Shown piece by piece: positions 8,680 to 17,569 of a DNA stretch of 38,951 nt. Below the pieces are notes generated by a model, which was not told the DNA's origin, did no database searches, and saw nothing but the letters and a program-made list of their open reading frames with translations. Every line of letters starts with the position of its first letter. The first letter of the stretch is position 1. The position numbers and the translations under genes were made by a program. Source of the stretch: Brevibacterium senegalense (GTDB taxonomy: Bacteria; Actinomycetota; Actinomycetes; Actinomycetales; Brevibacteriaceae); the NCBI RefSeq assembly GCF_000285835.1, contig NZ_HE978608.1, forward strand, positions 67,716 through 106,666, in the 5' to 3' direction.

Positions 8680-8961
8680 TCAGTCCAGGTCCTGCGCGTA
8701 GTGCTGCTGCGCCAGGAGGATGTCGAGCTCCTCGTCGTGCAGGCGCTCGATCGCGGACACGGCCGCGGTGTGGGCGGGCGACCCGGACTCGCAGCGCCAG
8801 CCGCGGCCCTCGATGACCTGCTCCAGCTGGGTGGCGGCGGACTCCCGGGACGGCGGGGCGGCCACCCGTGCGGGCGGCGGCGGGCCGCTGTCCTCGGGAC
8901 CTGCGGTGGCGCCGGAGGGTTTCATCGCGATGCGTCGCCGCTGGGACGTCTTCCAGCTCAT
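8680..8961 (-). CDS. Hypothetical protein, 93 residues (doubtful N terminus)
   Basis: The C-terminal half (about residues 45-93) looks protein-like: an amphipathic stretch with ATQLEQVIEGRGW and IERLHDEELDILLAQ. The N-terminal half is Pro/Ala/Arg-rich and is encoded by the 56-bp dispersed repeat at 8860-8915, so it may not be translated. The ribosome site is weak (GGAG, ten bases before the ATG). It lies tail to tail with csoR and downstream of the Ldh-family gene on the same strand. I recognise no family. The real protein could be shorter. Confidence 0.4.
   Translation of the reverse strand: MSWKTSQRRRIAMKPSGATAGPEDSGPPPPARVAAPPSRESAATQLEQVIEGRGWRCESGSPAHTAAVSAIERLHDEELDILLAQQHYAQDLD
8860..8915. 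repeat. 56-bp dispersed structured repeat, copy A
   Basis: This 56-bp segment matches 26295-26350 at 49 of 56 positions. It includes the exact 19-mer GTCCTCGGGACCTGCGGTG (8890-8908). It contains the hairpin GGCGGC-GG-GCCGCT (8876-8889) and a second inverted repeat GTCC-TCG-GGAC within CCGC...GCGG. It lies between the 3' ends of csoR and the Ldh-family gene. Confidence 0.7.
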
Positions 8962-9022
8962 CCGCGGCTCACTCCAGCTGGTGGGCTTCGTCGTCCTGGC
9001 CGTGGGCCTCGTGGGGGTGTGA
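8930..9022 (+). CDS. Possible 30-residue single-pass membrane peptide
   Basis: An ATG at 8930, ten bases after GGAGGG (8914-8919), opens a 30-codon frame. It has a basic N terminus (MRRRW) and one hydrophobic segment (about residues 10-30) to a TGA at 9020-9022. It overlaps the opposite-strand hypothetical gene by 32 bp, so at most one of the two is likely right in full. I know no family. Support is only the ribosome site and the membrane segment. Confidence 0.25.
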   Translation: MRRRWDVFQLIRGSLQLVGFVVLAVGLVGV

Positions 9023-9034
9023 AGCGGGGTTTGA

Positions 9035-10126
9035 TCAGCCCTCTGCCGCGGTGAGCGGGTCGATGCCCAGCTCCTGCGCCAGCCGCTGCGCGGACTCCCA
9101 CGCGTGCCGCTGGACGGGAGTGCCCTCGCGGCTGCGGATCGCGGTCGTCGCCGCGGAGCTCTCGCCGGGGATGCGGGTCTTCTCCCACCCCTCGGCCACG
9201 GGCGTGTCCGCGATGAACCGCAGGAAGGTGTCCGTCTCCGCCGTGAACTCCTCGAGCGGGCGCAGCCCGGCGACGTCGATCGCGATGATGAGGACTCCCT
9301 GCTCGTCGTCCTCCTCCTTCTCCGACGGAGTGCCCGCGGTGGAGAGCGCGCCGGCCAGGGCCTCGGCGACCATCGCCAGACCCAGCCCCTTGTGGCCGCC
9401 GAACGGCTGCAAGAGTCCGGCCGGGGTCATCCACTCCTCCGGGATCTCCTCGCCGCGATCGCGCCATTCCGACAGGCGACCCATCGCGACAGCGCTCGTC
9501 GCGATGTCGAAGACGAAGTGCGGCGCCTGCGACCGGGGGAAGCCCGCCGCGATGGGGTTCGTCGAGAAGCGCGCCTCCGTGCCCCCCGGCACGGAAACGG
9601 TGCGGTGGGCTCCGCCGGTGTTCACGAAGATGAGGGTCGCGACTCCCTGCTCCGCCGCCTCCTCGCAGAAGTGCGACAGACGTCCCGCGTAGGCGGAGTT
9701 GTGGACGGACACCGCGGCGATGCCGTCGACCTTCGCCCGCTCGATCGCCCGCTGCGTCGCCTGCCGCACGACGAGGTGGCCGAAACCGCGCTGTCCGTCG
9801 ATGCGTGCCAGCGCTCCCCGATCGAGGTCGACCACGGGCACGGCTGCGGGGTCGGTCCCACCGGACTGGGCCTGCCGGATGTACTCCGGCAGGCGCCGCA
9901 TCCCGTGCGGCTCGTGGCCCGCCAGCTCCGAGCCCACGATCTGCCCGGCCATCTCCTGCGCGTCGTCCTCCCGCATCCCCACGGCCATGAGCGCCTGCGC
10001 GGTGAAGCGCTGCAGCTCCTCGCCGCGGACCAGAACTGTCGCGGCCCCGTCCGTCGCGGATCCGGCCAGCGCGGTGGGCCCGACCTGCGCGGAACCGGCT
10101 GTCGTGGAGTTCGTCTCGTCTGTCAT
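9035..10126 (-). CDS. Ldh family oxidoreductase (malate/L-lactate/ureidoglycolate dehydrogenase type)
   Basis: The 363-residue protein belongs to the NAD(P)-dependent Ldh_2 (MDH2/YlbC/AllD) family. It has the HGMRRLPEY block with the conserved His at about residue 74, a Gly/Asn-rich cofactor region with FSTNPIAAGFP, FDIATSAVAMGR, and PFGGHKGLGLAM near 245. These enzymes oxidise small 2-hydroxy acids; the exact substrate cannot be told. The first 30 residues are a Ser/Thr/Ala-rich extension. GGGAG six bases before the ATG supports the start. It follows the LysR-type regulator gene by 55 bp on the same strand, which suggests the regulator controls it. Confidence 0.9.
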   Translation of the reverse strand: MTDETNSTTAGSAQVGPTALAGSATDGAATVLVRGEELQRFTAQALMAVGMREDDAQEMAGQIVGSELAGHEPHGMRRLPEYIRQAQSGGTDPAAVPVVDLDRGALARIDGQRGFGHLVVRQATQRAIERAKVDGIAAVSVHNSAYAGRLSHFCEEAAEQGVATLIFVNTGGAHRTVSVPGGTEARFSTNPIAAGFPRSQAPHFVFDIATSAVAMGRLSEWRDRGEEIPEEWMTPAGLLQPFGGHKGLGLAMVAEALAGALSTAGTPSEKEEDDEQGVLIIAIDVAGLRPLEEFTAETDTFLRFIADTPVAEGWEKTRIPGESSAATTAIRSREGTPVQRHAWESAQRLAQELGIDPLTAAEG

Positions 10127-10181
10127 GGTGTGCTCCCATCGGCGATGCGCGACCGGGGCGGGCGCCGCCGGGCCTCTCGTC

Positions 10182-11117
10182 TCAGGCTGTCAGATCGCCG
10201 GTGAGGGGGCCAGTGCCCGTGTCCGCCGCGCCGCCGACGCCCTTCTCCCTGAGCAGCTCGAGGGTGCGGAGGACGATGGGCCGCTGGCGGACGGCACTGC
10301 GCACGTGGGCGACGATGACCCGCTCCGCATCGGGGCGGACGAGCGGCACCGCGACGACGGACGGCGGCAGCTCGGTCGCGGCCAGTGTGGGCATGACGCT
10401 CACCCCCACGCCTGCGGCGACGAACGCGATCGTCCCGTGGTGGTCGGCCGACTGGATGATCGTGCCCGGCGCGATGCCGGCGGCCCGCCAGATGTCCTCG
10501 ACGATCCGTGCGGCCTCACCGTCGCCCACGTACTCGTGGAGCCACGGATCGTCGCCCAGGTCCGCCGCCGCGATCTGGGCCTGCGCCGCGCGCGGGTGGT
10601 CGCGCGGGAGGATCACGACGAACGGGTCGCGCGCCAGCTGGACGCGCGTGATGCCCGGCGGGGCGTACGGCGGTGCGTTCTGCCGCTCGGTGCGGATGTC
10701 GATGTCCGGACGCACGCGGGCGACGGGCGGGTCCGTCAGCTCGATGATGAGGTTCGTCGCGGGGAACTCCCGCTGCAGCGTCGCGACGACGGTGGGCAGC
10801 CAGTGCTGGCTGGCGGACGCGAACGTGCCGATCGACAGCGACCCGGAATGGCCCACGCGCAGGTCGCGGACCAGCCGGTCGACGCGCGCCATCGATGCGA
10901 GCGCCTCCTCGCCCCTCTCCGCCAGTCGCCGCCCGTGCTCGGTGGGCGCGACGCCGCGCCCGGCCTTCTCCAGCAGTGTGAGTCCGGTCTCCCGCTGCAG
11001 TGCGGTGAGGTGCTGGCTGACCGCGCTGGGTGTGAGTTGCAGCGCATCTGCGGCGGCGCGCAGCGAGCCCGCCGCGACGACGGAGCAGAGAATGCGCAGG
11101 CGGTGGAGGTCGACCAT
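10182..11117 (-). CDS. LysR family transcriptional regulator
   Basis: The 311-residue protein starts with the LysR winged helix-turn-helix (residues 3-60, with AADALQLTPSAVSQHLTALQ). It continues into the substrate-binding domain (about 90-290). The small-molecule effector is unknown. The gene lies directly upstream of the Ldh-family dehydrogenase in the same direction, rather than divergent as is usual for LysR pairs. It has no ribosome site. Instead a -10 (TATCAT) lies so that transcription would start at the A of the ATG, so the mRNA is probably leaderless. Confidence 0.93.
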   Translation of the reverse strand: MVDLHRLRILCSVVAAGSLRAAADALQLTPSAVSQHLTALQRETGLTLLEKAGRGVAPTEHGRRLAERGEEALASMARVDRLVRDLRVGHSGSLSIGTFASASQHWLPTVVATLQREFPATNLIIELTDPPVARVRPDIDIRTERQNAPPYAPPGITRVQLARDPFVVILPRDHPRAAQAQIAAADLGDDPWLHEYVGDGEAARIVEDIWRAAGIAPGTIIQSADHHGTIAFVAAGVGVSVMPTLAATELPPSVVAVPLVRPDAERVIVAHVRSAVRQRPIVLRTLELLREKGVGGAADTGTGPLTGDLTA

Positions 11118-11123
11118 GTTCCA

Positions 11124-11151
11124 ATGATAAGTGCGACTGTACGGAGGGCAA
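11124..11151 (-). promoter_or_regulatory. Promoter of the lysR gene, leaderless
   Basis: On the minus strand TTGCCC (11151-11146) and TATCAT (11129-11124) are 16 bp apart. The expected +1, seven bases after the -10, is the A of the ATG at 11117. Confidence 0.5.
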
Positions 11152-11253
11152 GGAGCAGTCGCTTGTGCTGAACATTCCTCAGGTCGATCATTGAATCGTT
11201 GACGACGCGCAGGATCGCCGTGATCCCGCGCACGCCGAGGGGAGGTCGAGGAC

Positions 11254-11430
11254 GTGTTCGCAATGATTCTGGTGGTGACGGGTGCGCTGACGGGTCTCTA
11301 CTTCTTCGCACGCGGTCGCGCCGTGTGCCCGGTCCTGGACCGCATCCCGGTCGAGCAGCTGACGACCGACGGGGTCATCCACACGATCAAGCGCGGCTGG
11401 TCCGCGGGAGGCGTCGACTTCCACCGCTGA
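11254..11430 (+). CDS. Small membrane-anchored protein, 58 residues
   Basis: A GTG at 11254 lies eight bases after GGAGG (11241-11245) and opens a frame of 58 residues ending at TGA 11428-11430. An N-terminal hydrophobic helix (about residues 2-19) is followed by a soluble tail containing CPVLDRIPVEQLTTDGVI and a short Trp/Gly-rich end. One Cys lies just after the membrane segment. An in-frame ATG at 11263 is an alternative start with a worse ribosome site. I recognise no family. It lies between the divergent lysR gene and the amino-acid symporter and could belong to either control region. The ribosome site and codon usage make it a likely gene. Confidence 0.6.
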   Translation: MFAMILVVTGALTGLYFFARGRAVCPVLDRIPVEQLTTDGVIHTIKRGWSAGGVDFHR

Positions 11431-11492
11431 CGCCGCCGCCCGCACGGACGGCCGTGACCGAGCCCCGCTGACCCGGGCTCCGGCAGGCCCAG

Positions 11493-11540
11493 AGGGACGG
11501 TTCCGGGCGCGCGCGATCGCGCGATTCCGAAACCGTCCCT
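11493..11540. terminator. Strong hairpin between the small gene and the symporter gene
   Basis: AGGGACGGTT (11493-11502) and AACCGTCCCT (11531-11540) form a perfect 10-bp inverted repeat. The loop contains a further palindrome, CGCGCGATCGCGCG. The following bases are TTGCTACTATG, with no real T run. It could end the small gene's transcript or be an operator; TACTAT just after it (11544-11549) fits a -10 for the symporter gene. Confidence 0.5.
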
Positions 11541-11612
11541 TGCTACTATGCCGTCCTGGCGCCCGTGCCGGACCCACCCTCCGGCGGCACCGCGACCCCG
11601 CGCCACAGGAGC

Positions 11613-13283
11613 ATGCACCCAGTCACGTCATCGGACGTCTCCCTGCCCGCTCAGACCCTGCTCGCCCAGGAAGGGGCGTCCGACGCAGTGTCGGGCATCG
11701 ACCAGGTCATCGAGGCGGTGGTGGGCCCGATCGCGAATCTGCTGTCCGCGATCGTCTTCTTCGAGATCCCGGTGTTCGGGGGAGTCCCCGTCATCGTCCT
11801 GTGGCTCATGGCCGCAGCGGTCTTCATCACCGTCTACCTGCGCTTCCAGCCGATCACCGGCCTCCACCACTCGTGGAACGTGATCCGCGGCAAGGCCACC
11901 CGGAAGACGGATCCGGGTGAGGTGTCGTCCTTCCAGGCGCTCGCCACGGAGCTGTCCGGCACCGTGGGTCTGGGCAACATCGCCGGTGTCGCGATCGCGA
12001 TCACCGTGGGCGGTCCCGGCGCCGCGCTGTGGATCATCATCTTCGGCTTCTTCGCGATGAGCGTGAAGATGGCGGAGGCGACCCTGGGCGTCAAGTACCG
12101 CCGGATCGCGGAGGACGGCACGACCTCCGGCGGCCCCATGTACTACCTGCGCGATGGGCTGGCGGAGATCGGCCGTCCCCGCACGGGCCGTTTCCTGGCG
12201 GTGTTCTACGCGATCGCGACCGTCATCGGCGTGTTCGGCGCCGGCAACCTCTTCCAGGCGAACCAGGCCGCCGCCGTCATCGTGAACGCGACCGGAGGCC
12301 AGGACAGCTTCCTCGCGGACAAGCTGTGGCTCATCGGCGTCGTCATGGCCGCCCTGTGCGCGCTGGTCGTGCTAGGCGGCATCAAGAAGATCGCGGACTG
12401 GACGTCCGCCATCACCCCGCTCATGGCTCTGCTCTACTTCGCCGGTGCGATCACGGTCGTCGTCATGAACGCGGGCGCCGTCCCGCAGGCGTTCGTCCTG
12501 ATGTTCCAGGGCGCTTTCACCGGTGAGGGGATCACCGGAGGCTTCATCGGCGTCGCGGTCGTGGGCATCCAGCGCGCGCTCTTCTCCAACGCGGCAGGTG
12601 TGGGCTCCGCCGGCATGGCGCACTCCGCCTCGAAGACGACGGAGCCCGCGACCGAGGGCTACACCGCCCTGTGGGAGCCGCTGGTCGACTCCGTCGTCAT
12701 CTGCACCCTGACCGCGCTCGCCATCATCACGACCGGTCTGTACGACGCGGAGACCGACGGCTCGGACATGGCCGGCGTCGAACTCACGACGCAGGCCTTC
12801 GAGACCGTCACCCCGTGGTTCGGCACGATCCTCACGATCTGCGTCGTCCTCTTCGGCTTCTCCACGATCCTCGCGTACGCCTACTACGGGCAGAAGGCGA
12901 TGGGCTTCCTCACGAAGGAGAACCGGAAGGCGGAGAAGGGCTATCAGATCGCCTGGGTGCTGGCCGTCATCGTGGGAGCCTCGATCTCGCTGGACTCCGT
13001 CGTCGCGTTCTCCGACTCGATGTTCTTCCTCATGAGCATCCCCAACCTGCTGGGCATCTACTTCCTGGCCCGCATCCTCCGGCTGGAGGTCCTCCGCTAC
13101 CAACGGCGCGCGCAGCTGGGGATGCACGACGACATCCCGGAGGAGCTGCAGGTGGGTCTGCGCGACCACGAGCCCACGAAGGCGCAGGTGAAGGAGGAGA
13201 AGCAGCGCCTCAGCGAGCTGAAGGCGGAGCGTCGCCAGATCCGCAGGGACTTCCGGGCCGCTCAGCGCTCCCGCACGCGCTGA
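11613..13283 (+). CDS. Alanine or glycine:cation symporter, AGCS family
   Basis: The product (556 residues from this start) has the AGCS (DAACS) fold of about eleven membrane helices with the family blocks LSGTVGLGNIAGVAIAI, GPGAALWI, and GVGSAGMAHSASKT. It imports alanine, glycine or serine with Na+ or H+. The core fold starts near VFFEIPVFGG, so the first 45 or so residues are an extension. Possible starts are GTG 11565, ATG 11613 (AGGAG only one base upstream) and GTG 11688 (AGGAAGGGG about 11 bases upstream, giving the usual family length). I list 11613 but the start is open. The C terminus is a long charged cytoplasmic tail rich in Glu, Lys and Arg. Confidence 0.9.
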   Translation: MHPVTSSDVSLPAQTLLAQEGASDAVSGIDQVIEAVVGPIANLLSAIVFFEIPVFGGVPVIVLWLMAAAVFITVYLRFQPITGLHHSWNVIRGKATRKTDPGEVSSFQALATELSGTVGLGNIAGVAIAITVGGPGAALWIIIFGFFAMSVKMAEATLGVKYRRIAEDGTTSGGPMYYLRDGLAEIGRPRTGRFLAVFYAIATVIGVFGAGNLFQANQAAAVIVNATGGQDSFLADKLWLIGVVMAALCALVVLGGIKKIADWTSAITPLMALLYFAGAITVVVMNAGAVPQAFVLMFQGAFTGEGITGGFIGVAVVGIQRALFSNAAGVGSAGMAHSASKTTEPATEGYTALWEPLVDSVVICTLTALAIITTGLYDAETDGSDMAGVELTTQAFETVTPWFGTILTICVVLFGFSTILAYAYYGQKAMGFLTKENRKAEKGYQIAWVLAVIVGASISLDSVVAFSDSMFFLMSIPNLLGIYFLARILRLEVLRYQRRAQLGMHDDIPEELQVGLRDHEPTKAQVKEEKQRLSELKAERRQIRRDFRAAQRSRTR

Positions 13284-13359
13284 CGAACGGCCTCACCCTG
13301 TCCGGGCCTCGCTCCAGACCGAGCCTCGTCCCAGTCCCAGTCTCGCCTCAGGCCCAGTC
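13284..13359. repeat. Short low-complexity repeats between convergent genes
   Basis: The gap between the symporter and mgtE stops contains several imperfect copies of CCCAGTCTC/CCCAGTCCCAG. There is no clear terminator hairpin. It may be simple slippage sequence. Confidence 0.4.
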
Positions 13360-14733
13360 TCACCCCAGTCCCAGCACCGCCGTCGCGATCGTGAAGTAGA
13401 GGATGAGCCCGGTCGCGTCGCAGAACGTGGAGATGAATGGGTTGGAGAACACGGCCGGGTCCGCTCCGACGCGCTTCGCGATGATGGGCATGAGCCCGCC
13501 CACGGTCGCGGCCATGACGCAGACCGACAGGAGCGTCAGGCCGATGACCAGGCCGATCGCCCACCCGTAGACGAGTCCCGCGACGACGAAGCCCAGCACT
13601 CCCAGGACGGAGCCCAGCACGGCGCCCACGCGCAGCTCGCGCCAGATGACCCGGCCCAGGTCCCGGATCCGCACCTCGCCCACGGCCAGAGCGCGGGTGA
13701 CGGTCGTGGCCGCCTGGTTGCCGGTGTTGCCGCCCGTGCCGGTGAGCAGGGGGATGAAGAGGGCCAGGACGACGACCTGGTCGAGTCGGTCCTCGTAGAC
13801 CTCCAGCACCTGCACCGTGAGGATCGCGGACACCGCCAGCACCAGGAGCCACACGATGCGGCTGCGGACGATGCGGAGGATCGTGCTGGAGAGGTAGGAC
13901 CGGTCCAGCGGCTCGGAGCCGCCGCTGCGGGCGGTATCCTCCGCGTCCTCCTCGTCGACGATGTCCAGCACGTCGTCCATCGTGAGGATGCCCAGCAGCC
14001 GCTCCTCCTCGTCGACGACCGGCATCGCGATGAGCCGGTGGGACAGGAAGGTGCGGGCGGCGGCCTCGCGCGCGGTGTGCGCGTGCACGCTGATGGCGGG
14101 GTTCGCCAGCTCGCCCACCGGGGCCTGCGGGTCCGCGGCCTCCGCCGCCAGCAGCCGGCGCAGCGAGACGACGCCCGTGAGCCTGCGCCCCTCACCCACG
14201 ACGGGCAGCAGGTACACCGTCTCCGGCCCGTCGATCCGGGCACGCACGACCTCCAGCGCTCGCTCGACGCTCCAGTCTGCGTGGAGGCTCAGCACCTCCG
14301 GCGACATGTAGCGGCCGATCGCGGTGCGTGGGTAGCCCAGAACCGCGGTGGTCATCTCCCGCTCATCGGGGTCCAGCCCCTGCATGAGCCGCTGGACGAC
14401 GCTCGCGGGCAGCTCCCCGAACACCTCCGCGCGGTCGTCCGGGTCCAGCCCGTCGATGATGTGGGCGACGTCCGGTTCCCGCAGGCTCTGCACCAGGTCC
14501 GCCTGGTAGGCGGGCGAGAGCGCCTCGAAGACCGCGAGCGCCTCGTCCTTCTCCAGCACCCGGAACAGGACCGCCGCCTGCAGGGGTGGCCGAGTCCGCA
14601 CCAGTCGGGCGAGCTCCGCCCGATCGACCCGCGCGGCCAGGTGCGCGATCGCGTCGAGGTCGAGCGCGTCCACCCGCCCCGTGAGGGCCCGCTCCAACTC
14701 CACCATCGCGGTCTCCGCCGTCGTCTCCGCCAT
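13360..14733 (-). CDS. mgtE: Magnesium transporter MgtE
   Basis: The 457-residue protein has the standard MgtE order. The N-terminal superhelical domain is at about 1-135 and the tandem CBS domains at about 140-265 (VYLLPVVGEGRRLTGVVSL; IAMPVVDEEERLLGILTMDD). Five membrane helices follow, with the selectivity region PLLTGTGGNTGNQAATTVTR. It forms a dimeric Mg2+ channel gated by cytosolic Mg2+. GGAGGAGGGG before the ATG supports the start. On the minus strand TACAGT, about 30 bases upstream, may be its -10; the leader is too short for a Mg2+ riboswitch. Confidence 0.95.
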   Translation of the reverse strand: MAETTAETAMVELERALTGRVDALDLDAIAHLAARVDRAELARLVRTRPPLQAAVLFRVLEKDEALAVFEALSPAYQADLVQSLREPDVAHIIDGLDPDDRAEVFGELPASVVQRLMQGLDPDEREMTTAVLGYPRTAIGRYMSPEVLSLHADWSVERALEVVRARIDGPETVYLLPVVGEGRRLTGVVSLRRLLAAEAADPQAPVGELANPAISVHAHTAREAAARTFLSHRLIAMPVVDEEERLLGILTMDDVLDIVDEEDAEDTARSGGSEPLDRSYLSSTILRIVRSRIVWLLVLAVSAILTVQVLEVYEDRLDQVVVLALFIPLLTGTGGNTGNQAATTVTRALAVGEVRIRDLGRVIWRELRVGAVLGSVLGVLGFVVAGLVYGWAIGLVIGLTLLSVCVMAATVGGLMPIIAKRVGADPAVFSNPFISTFCDATGLILYFTIATAVLGLG

Positions 14734-14847
14734 CGCCCCTCCTCCGTCGCCGACCGTCCCTCACTGTACGGTCACCGGTGCCGGCGGGGGATCAGTGCCA
14801 TGCAGGGGTCCGTGCAGAAGGGGGTGATGGCGACGTGTGCGCGCCCG

Positions 14848-16596
14848 TCAGCCGCGCGGCAGCTGCACGACCCGCCCGGCCAAGACCTTCACGTCGTCCG
14901 GATCGTGACTGACAAGGAGGCACGTGCGGTCCGCGAGCATCCGCGCCAGCAGCGCCCGGATGGCCGGAGCCGCGTCGACGTCCAGCGCCGCCGTGGGCTC
15001 GTCCAGCAGCACGACCTGCGGGTCCGTCGCGAGCGCGCGTGCCAGCGCGACCCGGGCCCGCTGTCCGCCGGACAGTGCGTGCGGCCTCGACCGGGCCAGG
15101 TCGCCGATCCCCAGTTCGTCGAGCATCCGCTGCGCCTGCCGGGTCGCCTCCCGGCCGGTGATCCCGGCTGTCCGCAGCCCGAACACGATGTTGCCCACTG
15201 CGGTCAGGTGCGGGAACAGCCGCGGATCCTGCAGCAGGAGCGTCACGCCCCGTCGGTGCGGGGGGACGTCGACACCGTCGCCACCCGAGGTCCCGAGGAC
15301 GGCGGCAAGCCATCGTCCGCGAGGGTGGCCCTCGCCGGTCCGCGTGAGCGTCCGGTCGCCTGCCCGCACGGTCGCGGTGGGCGGCACGAGGAGGCCCGCG
15401 ACGACGGCCAGAGTCGTCGACTTCCCCGCCCCGTTGGGCCCCACGAGCGCGACGGTCTCGCCGGGGGCGACGGTGAAGGAGACGGAGACGCCCCGCTCGG
15501 GCGCGGTGAAGGAGACCTCGAGCTGGGGCACGGGGGAGCGGGGCGCAGACGGCACGGACGCGGGGGTGAGGGGCGGGCCGCGCCGAAGTGCGGGGGGCCG
15601 GGGCTCGGCCGGGTCCGAGGCCGTGGTCCCGTCCTCCGGCGGGTCCTGTGCTGATGCACTCGGCTGGAAGGCGCTGGGCGGGGAGGTGCCGGTCGTGGGG
15701 GAGCCGGCTGCGGCCTCGGCGGGGGTGGTCCGTCGTGCACGGCTGCCGGGCAGGGAGTGGACGGTCACGACGACGGCCAGCGCGATCGCGACGAGGAGGA
15801 GGGAGACGGCCAGCGCGGCGTCCGGGTCCGTCTCGCGGCGCAGGTAGATCTCCAGCGGCAGGGTGCGGGTCGTGCCGGCCAGGGAGCCGGCGAAGGTGAG
15901 GGTCGCGCCGAACTCGCCCAGCGCGCGGGCGAAGGACAGGACCGCGGAGGACGCGATCGCCGGCAGCAGCAGGGGCAGGGTGACGGTCGTGAGGATCCGG
16001 CCGGGGCGGGCGCCCAGCATCGCGGCGGCGGTCTCGAAGCCGGTGCCGCGGGTGCGGGCAGCGGACTCGACGCCCATGACGACGAACGGCATCGCGACGA
16101 ACACCTGGGCTGCGACGACCGCGGCGGTCGTGAACGCGATGTCGATGCCGGTCGCGGCCATGGGGGCGGCGAGGATGCCGCGGCGTCCGAAGGTCGCCAG
16201 CAGTGCCAGGCCGCCCACCACCGGCGGCAGCACGACGGGCAGGAGGACGAAGGCGCGGACGAGGCGGAGGGGACGGGCCTCGCTGCGGGCGAGGACCATG
16301 CCCAGCGGCACACCCAGCAGCACGCAGAGGACGGTCGAGATCGAGGCCGTCGTGAGCGAGAGCCGCAGCGCCGTCAGCGAGTCCGGGGCAGTGATGAGCT
16401 CCCAGAAGTCAGGCCACGGCACCCGCCCCAGTAGCCCGCCCACCGGGACGATGACGACGAGCGACCCCAGCACCGCGAACGGCAGCAGGGCGAGCGGGAG
16501 ACCGGGGCCGCGCTCGCGGGAGACGGGACCGCGGGCGGTGGATCCGCCGGTGGCGGATCCACCGGTGGTGCGCGTGCGGCTCCGGGGCGCGTGCAT
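14848..16596 (-). CDS. modBC: Fused molybdate ABC permease and ATPase (ModB-ModC)
   Basis: One frame of 582 residues joins two normally separate proteins. Residues 30-285 are a ModB-type permease with five or six membrane helices and the EAA loop region [19 protein letters not shown]. Residues 285-360 are a Pro/Ala/Ser/Thr-rich linker. The rest is a ModC-type ATPase with Walker [10 protein letters not shown] (Lys392), signature [15 protein letters not shown] near 504, Walker B VVLLDEP near 532 and switch His in LLVSHD. The protein stops soon after the ATPase core, so the usual C-terminal molybdate-binding (TOBE/Mop) domain is absent. The ATG shares one base with the modA stop (TGATG), so translation is coupled. 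It supplies molybdate for the cofactor genes next door. Confidence 0.92.
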   Translation of the reverse strand: MHAPRSRTRTTGGSATGGSTARGPVSRERGPGLPLALLPFAVLGSLVVIVPVGGLLGRVPWPDFWELITAPDSLTALRLSLTTASISTVLCVLLGVPLGMVLARSEARPLRLVRAFVLLPVVLPPVVGGLALLATFGRRGILAAPMAATGIDIAFTTAAVVAAQVFVAMPFVVMGVESAARTRGTGFETAAAMLGARPGRILTTVTLPLLLPAIASSAVLSFARALGEFGATLTFAGSLAGTTRTLPLEIYLRRETDPDAALAVSLLLVAIALAVVVTVHSLPGSRARRTTPAEAAAGSPTTGTSPPSAFQPSASAQDPPEDGTTASDPAEPRPPALRRGPPLTPASVPSAPRSPVPQLEVSFTAPERGVSVSFTVAPGETVALVGPNGAGKSTTLAVVAGLLVPPTATVRAGDRTLTRTGEGHPRGRWLAAVLGTSGGDGVDVPPHRRGVTLLLQDPRLFPHLTAVGNIVFGLRTAGITGREATRQAQRMLDELGIGDLARSRPHALSGGQRARVALARALATDPQVVLLDEPTAALDVDAAPAIRALLARMLADRTCLLVSHDPDDVKVLAGRVVQLPRG

Positions 16597-17462
16597 CAGG
16601 GTGCGGCGAACCCGGCGCCGTCGAAGACCGGGCGGGCGTCGTCGGACAGGATGAAGTCGACGAACTCCTGGGCCAGGTCCGCGTGCGGGGTGTCCCGGAC
16701 GGGGGCGATCGGGTAGAGGTTGACGGCGTCGGCGGACTCGTCGAACTCGATCGCGTCGACGTTCGGGGAGCCCGCGGCGTCCGTGCGGTAGACGAGTCCC
16801 GCGTCCGCCTGGCCGTTCGCGACCTTGCCCAGCACGTCTGTGACGGCGGGTTCCTCGCTGATCGGGGTGAGGGTGACGCCGCCGGCCACCTCGACCGCCT
16901 CCGTCGCCGCACCGCACGGCACCTGCGGCGCGCAGACGACGACGTCCAGCTCCGCGTCCTGGAGGGACGCGAGGGCCTCGATTCCCTCCGGGTTGCCGGT
17001 GGGGACCGCGATGACGAGGGTGTTCGAGACGAAGACCTGCGGATCCGCCGCCAGCGCGTTCGCCCCAACCAGCGTCTCCATCGTGCGCTGATCCGCGGTC
17101 GCGATGACGTCTGCGGGTGCGCCCTCCTGGATCTGGGTCACGAGGTCGGAGGACCCTGCGAAGCTCAGCTGCACGTCGACGCCGTCGTGCTGCTGCGCGA
17201 AGAGGTCCGCGAGCTCCTCGTACGTGTCCGTCAGCGAGGCCGCGGCGAAAACGGTGAGGGTGGTGGACTCGCCGCCGCCGGAGTCGTCGCTCGCAGCGGA
17301 GCCGTCGCTGCTCCCGGTTCCGCCGCAGCCGGCGACGGTCAGGGCGAGGATCCCGGCACCCGTGAGCGCGGCGAGCGAGGTACGCCGCACGGGGGTGCAC
17401 TTGGCCGACGGACGGCCTGCGGAGGCGTTCCGGGTCAGGCGATTCGGGACGCGTCGCTGCAT
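16596..17462 (-). CDS. modA: Molybdate-binding lipoprotein ModA
   Basis: The 288-residue protein carries a twin-Arg-free lipoprotein signal with lipobox LTVAGC (Cys46). The start of the mature ModA fold is [20 protein letters not shown]. The blocks [19 protein letters not shown] and GLVYRTDA follow, as is normal for this family. It binds molybdate (or tungstate) outside the membrane and hands it to the ModBC fusion. The ATG at 17462 is chosen because AGGAGG lies seven bases upstream; an upstream in-frame ATG at 17573 would lie inside the operator region. It is the first gene of the modA-modBC operon, with two matching operator-like sites at 17526-17569. Confidence 0.93.
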   Translation of the reverse strand: MQRRVPNRLTRNASAGRPSAKCTPVRRTSLAALTGAGILALTVAGCGGTGSSDGSAASDDSGGGESTTLTVFAAASLTDTYEELADLFAQQHDGVDVQLSFAGSSDLVTQIQEGAPADVIATADQRTMETLVGANALAADPQVFVSNTLVIAVPTGNPEGIEALASLQDAELDVVVCAPQVPCGAATEAVEVAGGVTLTPISEEPAVTDVLGKVANGQADAGLVYRTDAAGSPNVDAIEFDESADAVNLYPIAPVRDTPHADLAQEFVDFILSDDARPVFDGAGFAAP

Positions 17463-17525
17463 GGGGATCCTCCTGGATGAGCATGAGGCCTGACGGACCC
17501 ATTCGGAGACACCGTAGCTGATCGT

Positions 17526-17569
17526 CCGCAGATGCGGTCTGATGAACTCGATATGAGCGCAGATGCGGT
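17526..17569. promoter_or_regulatory. Twin operator-like sites upstream of modA
   Basis: CGCAGATGCGGT occurs twice in direct orientation, at 17527-17538 and 17558-17569, 31 bp apart. Each lies in a short palindrome (CCGCA-GA-TGCGG for the first). On the minus strand TACGGT (17516-17511), downstream of both, is a plausible -10 for modA, so the proximal site would cover the -35 region. This does not resemble the TATA-rich ModE site of enterobacteria. The bound regulator is unknown. Confidence 0.55.

Noticed and set aside
11493..11612. Glycine riboswitch upstream of the AGCS symporter
   Set aside because: Only a single hairpin is seen; the conserved glycine aptamer cores are absent.
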